DNA from: Halobellus litoreus
GTDB lineage: Archaea; Halobacteriota; Halobacteria; Halobacteriales; Haloferacaceae
Direction of reading: 5' to 3'
NCBI RefSeq assembly: GCF_024464595.1
Contig: NZ_JANHAW010000002.1
Span: 310,001 to 374,000, forward strand
DNA: 64,000 nucleotides
A model generated the notes under the pieces. It was given only the letters and a program-made list of their open reading frames with translations, did no database searches and had not been told where the DNA came from. Of this stretch, positions 58,670 to 64,000 are shown piece after piece; the stretch's first letter is position 1; each line of letters begins with the position of its first letter. The position numbers and the translations under genes were made by a program.

Positions 58670-60466
58670 TCACGTCGTCTCGTCGAGCACCCGCTCGACC
58701 GCCCGCTGGCGCAGGTCTTCGCGAACCTCGTGGCTCGACTCCGCGTCGGTCACGACCTCGACGACGTGGGAGCCGTCGCGACGCGTCGCCTCGGCGTACG
58801 CCTCGCGGAACCCCTCTCGATCCTCGCCCTCCACGCGCGCGAACGAGAGGTCGTAGAGGTCCTCCGTCGGCCCGAAGTCGAGGCCGTGCGGCGTCACGAA
58901 CTGCGGGGTGAACGGCGGGTCGTACGCCTCGATCGGGAGCATATGGAAGATGCCGCCGCCGTCGTTGTTGACGAGGACGACCGTCGCCTCGACGTCGCAG
59001 CGGCCGAGCGCGAGCAGCCCGTTCATATCGTGGTAATAGGCCAGATCGCCCGTAACGAGCGTTAGATCGTCTGTGGTCGCCGAACCGGCCCCGAGGGCGG
59101 TCGAGACGATGCCGTCGATGCCGGAGGCGCCGCGATTGCCGAGCGGGGTCAGCGACCCCGTCGTCGGTGCGCCGAACCGGTCCAGGTCGCGGACGGGCAT
59201 CGAGTTCGAGACGAAGACGGTGGCGGGGTCCGGCGCGAGGTCGACGACGTCGGCGAGGATTCGGCCCTCGCAGAACGCGTCCTCCGCATCGAGGACCGCC
59301 GCGTGTGCCGCTTCGGCGCCGGTCCAGCGCTCGCGCCATGCGTCGCTGCCGGGGCCGGCGAGCAGCCGGGAAAGGCGACCCAGCAGGCGCGACGGATCCG
59401 CGACGATCAGATCCGTCGCGGTGAATTCCGCCTCGCGCCACCCGGCGGCCGGGTCGACGACGTACTGGCGAGCGTCGACGGCCGCGAGGTACTTGCGGAG
59501 CGGTTTCGACGTCGGCGACGCGCCGACGCGAACCACGACGTCCGGGTCCGGCCACGCCTCGCGGACGCGCTCGCCGAGGAAGCCGTCGTATCCGCCGATC
59601 ACCGGGGTCGTGCGAACCAGCCCGCCGTACCTGACACCCGAGAGCGGGTCTGCCAGGACGGGAAAGCCACTCGCGTGAGCGAACGCCGCGACGGCCTCGG
59701 AATCGAGTCCGGGCGCGTCCGCGGGTCCGGCGACGAGCAGCCCGCGCGGTTCCGAGAGCTCCGACGCGAGTTCCCGCAGCGCGTCGTCGTCGAGTTCGGG
59801 GACCCCCGCGGCCGCGTCGACGAACGGTCCGTCCCGGCCCTCGATGGCGGGAGCCGGGAGGTCCGCGGGCACGTCGCCCTCCACGGGCGTGGGCTCCAGC
59901 GGTTTCCGGAACGGGAAATTCAAGTGCACCGGCCCGGCCGGGGTGCCGGTCGCCTTGGCCACCGCGCGGGCCGCCGTCGTCCGGAGCGAGCGGAGCTTCC
60001 GCGGCGTCGCCTCCGGTTCGGCGACGTCTCGATACCATCGGACCGCGTCGCCGTAGAGCTTCTCCTGGTCGATCGTCTGGTTCGCGCCCGAGTCCCGGAT
60101 CTCGGGCGGGCGATCCGCAGTCAGGAGCAGCAGCGGCACGCGGGACTGCGAGGCCTCGATGACTGCCGGGTGGTAGTTCGCGGCGGCCGTCCCCGACGTG
60201 CACACCAGCGGCGTCACCTCTCCCGTCCGTCGGGCGCGGCCGAGCGCGAAGTACGCCGAGGAGCGCTCGTCGAGGTGCGAAAAGACGTGGACGTCCTCGT
60301 GTCGGTCGAAGGCGACGGTCAGCGGTGTCGAGCGACTCCCCGGAGAGAGACAGACGGCGTCGACGCCGGCGGCGACGAGTTCGTCGACGAGCACGCGGGC
60401 CCAGAGCGCGTTGCGGTTGGGGTCGCGGTTTCGGTCGGGCCCGTCGCCAGAATTCCGTCCGGTCAT
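58670..60466 (-). CDS. menD: 2-succinyl-5-enolpyruvyl-6-hydroxy-3-cyclohexene-1-carboxylate synthase
   Basis: 598-residue ThDP enzyme using isochorismate and 2-oxoglutarate. The N-terminal SPGSRSTPLTVAF and HLDERSSAYFALGRA motifs are characteristic of MenD, with CTSGTAAANYHPAVIEAS following. The ThDP motif GDLAYYHDMNGLL...NNDGGGIF is in the C-terminal third. The first 20 residues are acidic and poorly conserved, so a slightly later start is possible. It lies 52 bases after menF. Confidence 0.94.
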   Translation of the reverse strand: MTGRNSGDGPDRNRDPNRNALWARVLVDELVAAGVDAVCLSPGSRSTPLTVAFDRHEDVHVFSHLDERSSAYFALGRARRTGEVTPLVCTSGTAAANYHPAVIEASQSRVPLLLLTADRPPEIRDSGANQTIDQEKLYGDAVRWYRDVAEPEATPRKLRSLRTTAARAVAKATGTPAGPVHLNFPFRKPLEPTPVEGDVPADLPAPAIEGRDGPFVDAAAGVPELDDDALRELASELSEPRGLLVAGPADAPGLDSEAVAAFAHASGFPVLADPLSGVRYGGLVRTTPVIGGYDGFLGERVREAWPDPDVVVRVGASPTSKPLRKYLAAVDARQYVVDPAAGWREAEFTATDLIVADPSRLLGRLSRLLAGPGSDAWRERWTGAEAAHAAVLDAEDAFCEGRILADVVDLAPDPATVFVSNSMPVRDLDRFGAPTTGSLTPLGNRGASGIDGIVSTALGAGSATTDDLTLVTGDLAYYHDMNGLLALGRCDVEATVVLVNNDGGGIFHMLPIEAYDPPFTPQFVTPHGLDFGPTEDLYDLSFARVEGEDREGFREAYAEATRRDGSHVVEVVTDAESSHEVREDLRQRAVERVLDETT

Positions 60467-60518
60467 CGTCGGCCTGCCCGTGCGGGGTCGGTAGATATCC
60501 TGCCTCGTCCGCGGTCGG

Positions 60519-61874
60519 TCATCGTTCCTCCCGCTCCAGTTCGTCCAGTATCGGCCGGTACTTCAACTGCACTTCGTCCCACTCTCGGTCCGGGTCGGAG
60601 TCGGCGACGATGCCGACGCCCGCGAACAGCGTCGCGGTGTCGCCGCGGACCACCGCCGAGCGGAGCGCGACGGCGAACGTCCCGTATCCCGCGGCGTCGA
60701 TCCAGCCGACCGGCGCGGCGTACCAGCCGCGGTCGAACGGCTCCGTGTCCCGGATCGTCTCCAGGGCTCGTTCCGGCGGAAGCCCCCCGACCGCGGGCGT
60801 CGGGTGCAGCGCCTCGACCAGCGAGAGGACGTGCTCGTCGCGGTCCAGCGTCGCCGTGATCGGCGTCCAGAGGTGCTGGACGGTCGCGAGGCGTTTGATC
60901 CGGCGGGACCCGGCGCTGACGGTGCCCGCGAACGGCGAGAGCTGTTCCTCGATCGTCTCGGCGACGAGGTCGTGCTCGTGGGCGTTCTTCTCGTCCCGCG
61001 CGAGTTCCTGTGCGAGCCACTCGTCTTCGGCCGGCGTCTCGCCGCGGCCCGTCGTCCCCGCGAGCGCGTCGGTCTCGACGGTCCGGCCGCGAAGCGAGAC
61101 GAGTCGCTCGGGAGTCGCTCCGAAGAACGAGGGTTGCGGACGCGACTCCGAGGGCTCGGGTTCGACCAGGAACCGGTAGCACTCCGGATAGGCCCGGCCG
61201 AGGCGGCTGAGAACGTCCGGGAGCGAGAGCCGCCCCGCCAGGTCGACGTCGAGCGCCTGCGCGAGGACGACCTTCCGGAGGTCGCCCGATCGGATGCGCG
61301 AGACGACGGCCTCGACGCCCGAACGCCACTCGGACCGCGGGGTGGTACGTCGCCGGTCGGTGACACCGGGCGGATCGACCGACGGGTCCGGGTCGGCGAG
61401 GGTGGCGATCCGGTCCCGCTCTCGGTCGAGTCGGGATTCGACGGTCTCGGGGTCGACGTCTCTCCCCACCGCGTTCACCGTCAGCCACGCGTCGTCGTCG
61501 GTCCAGGTGACCTGTACGCGCGGGAAGACGAACCTCGCGCCGGGGAAATCCTCCCACGGGGACCCCGACGCGCTGTCGCCGTGGAAGGCGAACCCGCCGA
61601 ACAGCCTGGGTCGGGCGGCCTCCGTCCCGGCGTGGACGTCGCCGGAGGCGAAGAGCGATTCCGACGCCTCGCGGATCGAGGCGAAGCGATCCGATCCGTC
61701 CGCGGTGAGCGTCGCCGCCGCACCGCTGCCGACGACGGTCGCCTCTCCCGGAGCGCTCCAGACGGTTCGGGGGGCGTCGGCATCACGCAGAACGGCGCGG
61801 AACGACGGCGTCGCGATGGGGACCGAGCGGCTGACGAGTGTAGTCTCCGCCGCGTCGGTCCGCAACGATTCCAT
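60519..61874 (-). CDS. menF: Isochorismate synthase
   Basis: 451-residue chorismate-binding enzyme converting chorismate to isochorismate. C-terminal motifs are KVVLAQALDVDL, FFGATPERLVSLRGR, LAGTTGRGETPAEDE, HPTPAVGGLPPERAL and FAGVGIVADSDPDREWDE. I use the ATG at 61874 because a TATA-like TTTATTT lies 30 bases upstream; a GTG at 61895 would add seven residues but is too close to that box. It is the first gene of the leftward men operon. Confidence 0.92.
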   Translation of the reverse strand: MESLRTDAAETTLVSRSVPIATPSFRAVLRDADAPRTVWSAPGEATVVGSGAAATLTADGSDRFASIREASESLFASGDVHAGTEAARPRLFGGFAFHGDSASGSPWEDFPGARFVFPRVQVTWTDDDAWLTVNAVGRDVDPETVESRLDRERDRIATLADPDPSVDPPGVTDRRRTTPRSEWRSGVEAVVSRIRSGDLRKVVLAQALDVDLAGRLSLPDVLSRLGRAYPECYRFLVEPEPSESRPQPSFFGATPERLVSLRGRTVETDALAGTTGRGETPAEDEWLAQELARDEKNAHEHDLVAETIEEQLSPFAGTVSAGSRRIKRLATVQHLWTPITATLDRDEHVLSLVEALHPTPAVGGLPPERALETIRDTEPFDRGWYAAPVGWIDAAGYGTFAVALRSAVVRGDTATLFAGVGIVADSDPDREWDEVQLKYRPILDELEREER

Positions 61875-61900
61875 TACCTGAGTTGAGGACGCCACGCTCT

Positions 61901-61907
61901 TTTATTT
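61901..61907 (-). promoter_or_regulatory. TATA-like box of the men operon
   Basis: AAATAAA on the minus strand, 30 bases before the menF ATG at 61874. Confidence 0.55.
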
Positions 61908-61946
61908 GACTATACCGGGGCCGTCGCCGAGACGGGTCGGCGCGGA

Positions 61947-62540
61947 TCAACCGTACCGTTCCTCGTTCCAGGGGTTCGCCGAGGCGGAGTAGCCGCGCTG
62001 CTCCCAGTATCCCCGCTCGGACTCGGTGAGGAACTCGACGCCGTCGACCCACTTTGCTCCTTTGTAGGCGTACTTGTGCGGCGTGAGGACTCGAAGCGGA
62101 CCGCCGTGGGGTTCGGGCAGCGGCTCGCCGTCCAGCCGGTAGGCGAAAAGCACCGACTCGCGCATACAGTCCGAGAGCGGAAGGTCCGTGGTGTAGCCGT
62201 CGAGAGCGTGAAAGAGCACGTGCGTCGCGTCGTCTCGAACCCCGGCCGCCGCCGCCAGCGTCGGAAACGGGACCCCGGTGAATTCGCGGTCGAACGTACT
62301 CCATCCCGTGACGCAGTGGAAGTCCTGTCGCTGGGTCGTCGCGGGGAGGTCCCGGAACTCCTCGAAGTCGAACGTGCGCTCCGTCTCGACGGCACCCCAG
62401 ACGTCGAACGACCACGTTTCGCGCTTCCAGGAGGGCGTCCCGCTCTTCGAGAGCACGGGGAAGTCCTCAGTCTCGCGCTGTCCCGGTGGGAGGCGAGAGT
62501 CACCGAACTCCTCGTAGATGTCCGTCACGTCCTCGTCCAT
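61947..62540 (-). CDS. Sulfite-oxidase-fold molybdopterin oxidoreductase (MsrP/YedY-like catalytic domain)
   Basis: 197-residue oxidoreductase with the molybdopterin fold of sulfite oxidases. Cofactor-ligand Cys76 is in RQDFHCVTGWS, and there is a conserved LPLSDCM and LRVLTPHKYAYKGAKWVDGVEFL. There is no Tat signal or haem domain, so it is cytoplasmic unless partnered. ATG 62540 is preferred to one at 62564, which would add eight basic residues. Substrate (sulfite, methionine sulfoxide or other) is unknown. An inverted repeat (62567-62611) lies just upstream. Confidence 0.8.
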   Translation of the reverse strand: MDEDVTDIYEEFGDSRLPPGQRETEDFPVLSKSGTPSWKRETWSFDVWGAVETERTFDFEEFRDLPATTQRQDFHCVTGWSTFDREFTGVPFPTLAAAAGVRDDATHVLFHALDGYTTDLPLSDCMRESVLFAYRLDGEPLPEPHGGPLRVLTPHKYAYKGAKWVDGVEFLTESERGYWEQRGYSASANPWNEERYG

Positions 62541-62566
62541 ACCTGTTCTCCTGGCGCGAGGCACCT

Positions 62567-62611
62567 TACGCTGCCGTTCTTGATCGCTAGCTGGACGGTG
62601 CTGGCAGCGTA
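62567..62611. promoter_or_regulatory. Widely spaced inverted repeat upstream of the sulfite-oxidase-fold gene
   Basis: TACGCTGCC (62567-62575) and GGCAGCGTA (62603-62611), perfect 9-base arms 27 bases apart. Either a leader hairpin or a paired operator site. Confidence 0.35.
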
Positions 62612-62737
62612 GCCGCGACCGACACTGATTCTGTCTCCAGGGAATGCGGTAAATGAGAATAATTATGCGCTGATTAAAAAATCTGTATTCCTATTTTGGT
62701 AACTATACTTTTCTTATCCCGGAAACTTCGCCGCAGG

Positions 62738-62746
62738 CTTTAAATA
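62738..62746 (+). promoter_or_regulatory. TATA-like box for the ribbon-helix-helix gene
   Basis: CTTTAAATA centred about 33 bases before the ATG at 62775. Confidence 0.5.
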
Positions 62747-62774
62747 ACCCGGCTCCAAACCCCCTCACGTTCAG

Positions 62775-62984
62775 ATGCCCAAGGTGAACATCAACGTCCC
62801 CGAACACCTCGAGATGCAGATCGCACAACTCGTCGACCAGGGCGAGTTCGTCAACCGGGAGGAAGCCATCGAGGAACTGCTCTCCACAGGTCTGCGAGCG
62901 TTCAAAACGAGCGGCCCGATGGACGAAGACGATCGCTTCGAAGACGACGGAATGATGGGCCACGAGGACGAGTACGTCTTCTGA
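62775..62984 (+). CDS. Ribbon-helix-helix (CopG-like) small protein
   Basis: 69 residues. The N-terminal MPKVNINVPEHLEMQIAQLVDQGEFVNREEAIEELL fits a ribbon-helix-helix DNA-binding domain, followed by an acidic tail with DEDDRFEDDGMMGHEDEYVF. It is the type of small, highly conserved haloarchaeal RHH protein that dimerises to bind DNA. It is followed by the UPF0058 gene 54 bases on, which has its own TATA-like box. Targets unknown. Confidence 0.8.
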   Translation: MPKVNINVPEHLEMQIAQLVDQGEFVNREEAIEELLSTGLRAFKTSGPMDEDDRFEDDGMMGHEDEYVF

Positions 62985-63008
62985 CCGTGTCAGTTCCCAC
63001 CAATAATC

Positions 63009-63016
63009 CTTAAATC
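63009..63016 (+). promoter_or_regulatory. TATA-like box for the UPF0058 gene
   Basis: CTTAAATC centred 26 bases before the ATG at 63039. Confidence 0.5.
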
Positions 63017-63038
63017 GATCTCTTACGTATCCACGTCT

Positions 63039-63317
63039 ATGCACAAAGACGAGCTCTTGGAACTGCACGAGCAGATGGTGACCATCAAGGACAACTTCGC
63101 CGCGCGCGAAAACGTCGACGGCAGCATCTTCGACAAGTACGAGAACCTCGACGTCGACCCCTCACACGTGCACAAGTCCAAGAGCGAGCACAAACACGCC
63201 GTCTTCGTGCTCGGAAACGCGCTCGCGACCGCGATGAGCGAGGACGAGTTCTCGAACGCCGGGCGCGTGGGCAAACGGATGGAGGAACTCGCCAAAGACG
63301 CCGAGGGGAAACTCTGA
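63039..63317 (+). CDS. UPF0058 family protein
   Basis: 92-residue helical protein of the archaeal UPF0058 family (MHKDELLELHEQMVTIKDNF..., SEHKHAVFVLGNALATAMSEDEF). Function is unknown, although it is nearly universal in haloarchaea and found in some methanogens. It contains a His-rich SEHKHAVFVLG helix. Leaderless start supported by the TATA-like box. Confidence 0.88.
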   Translation: MHKDELLELHEQMVTIKDNFAARENVDGSIFDKYENLDVDPSHVHKSKSEHKHAVFVLGNALATAMSEDEFSNAGRVGKRMEELAKDAEGKL

Positions 63318-63416
63318 TTTTCGGTCCGGACGCCAGGCAGCGACTCTCGCGACGTGCATACACACCCCGGTGGTAGTCCGATGACCGTCTCCGGGTTCCC
63401 GGTCGAAACGACGTAG

Positions 63417-63426
63417 TTTCTTAACC
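63417..63426 (+). promoter_or_regulatory. TATA-like box for the rhomboid gene
   Basis: TTTCTTAACC centred 28 bases before the ATG at 63449. Confidence 0.45.
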
Positions 63427-63448
63427 GCCCGGTCTCTCCCCACAGACG

Positions 63449-64000
63449 ATGGAGTCCCTCCCGGCGGAGTTGCTGCTACGCGTCGGCGTCGTGGCCGCAC
63501 TGCTTTTCTCTCTCGGGGTCGTTTTCGTCGTCGATCGGCCGTCTACGTTCGGCGCGCGACTCCGGCGACGGTTCGTCCTCGGCGTCCCGTGGGGCACGCT
63601 CGTCTCCGCCGGGTTCGTGCTCGCGGTCTATCTCTTCCTCCAGGGCGGGTACGAGTACTGGTACTCCCCCGTCACGATCCCGTTCCGTGCCTGGTCGTAC
63701 TTATATCCGCTCGGAATCGCCAGCGCCGCGTTCTCACACAGCGGCGCGGGACATCTCATTGGCAACCTCGTCGGGACGCTGACGCTCGCGCCGCTGGCGG
63801 AATACGCCTGGGGACACTTCCCGCGCGAGCGCGGGTCACAGTCGTTCGGTTCACTGCGGACGAACCCCTACGTCCGGGCGTTCGCTGTCTTTCCGGCCGC
63901 CGTACTCGTCGTGGGGCTACTCACCTCGATATTCGCGATCGGTCCAATCATCGGCTTTTCCGGCGTCGTCTTCGCGTTCGCCGGCGTCGCCCTCGTCAAC
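63449..64000 (+). CDS. Rhomboid-family intramembrane serine protease, C-terminus cut by window edge
   Basis: 184 residues visible. Several membrane segments, the HxxxN motif GHLIGN (His102, Asn106) and the nucleophile motif GFSG with Ser171 followed by VVFAFAG show a rhomboid protease. The catalytic His expected in a later helix lies beyond the window. It has an extra N-terminal helix (about 9-28) before the core. Substrates in haloarchaea are unknown; a role in surface glycoprotein handling has been suggested for a Haloferax homologue. Confidence 0.85.
   Translation, partial: MESLPAELLLRVGVVAALLFSLGVVFVVDRPSTFGARLRRRFVLGVPWGTLVSAGFVLAVYLFLQGGYEYWYSPVTIPFRAWSYLYPLGIASAAFSHSGAGHLIGNLVGTLTLAPLAEYAWGHFPRERGSQSFGSLRTNPYVRAFAVFPAAVLVVGLLTSIFAIGPIIGFSGVVFAFAGVALVN

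Noticed and set aside
58332-60203. 623-codon minus-strand frame over menD and menB
   Set aside because: Arg/Gly-rich shadow; both true proteins are clear in other frames.

Overview
The window looks like chromosome of a halophilic archaeon (class Halobacteria). It is GC-rich with acidic proteins and TATA-like boxes 25-32 bases before start codons, so many transcripts are probably leaderless. It has Tat lipoproteins with Asp/Gly/Ser linkers, a menaquinone (men) operon, UPF0058 and an RdfA/SMC-related gene pair. I cannot name the genus. I saw no rRNA, tRNA, CRISPR array or transposase.

Bases 1-13,280 hold a leftward beta-oxidation operon (fused hydroxyacyl-CoA dehydrogenase/enoyl-CoA hydratase, thiolase, DUF35 partner, acyl-CoA ligase, acyl-CoA dehydrogenase cut by the window edge). 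A Liv-type ABC importer on two divergent transcripts and a second acyl-CoA synthetase follow. An IclR regulator sits at 13,281-14,042. A pair encoding an archaeal SMC-related protein and RdfA interrupts the catabolic genes at 14,873-17,502.

Bases 17,584-49,743 look like an aromatic-compound catabolic region. It contains two IclR regulators, a GcvT/LigM-like putative O-demethylase, two ACMSD-type amidohydrolases (putative decarboxylases), two aldehyde dehydrogenases, a ThDP enzyme and an aldehyde:ferredoxin oxidoreductase. Transport genes include two nitrate/taurine-type ABC importers with identical unusual layout (each with two permease genes), a DMT transporter and an SLC13-type symporter. 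From 39,549 to 47,706 lies a nearly complete meta-cleavage route: two extradiol dioxygenases, a semialdehyde dehydrogenase, two hydratase/decarboxylase paralogues, 4-hydroxy-2-oxovalerate aldolase and acylating acetaldehyde dehydrogenase. The products would be pyruvate and acetyl-CoA. No ring hydroxylase and no 4-oxalocrotonate tautomerase is visible.

Bases 50,030-64,000 are mostly housekeeping: glutamate dehydrogenase, pyrBI, small membrane proteins, the leftward men operon (menF-menD-menB / menA-menC), a sulfite-oxidase-fold protein, a ribbon-helix-helix protein, UPF0058 and a rhomboid protease cut by the right edge. The men operon is split between menB and menA by a compositionally different island of about 1.4 kb. 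Modular inverted repeats flank the island, and it carries an orphan gene and a frameshifted lipoprotein gene.
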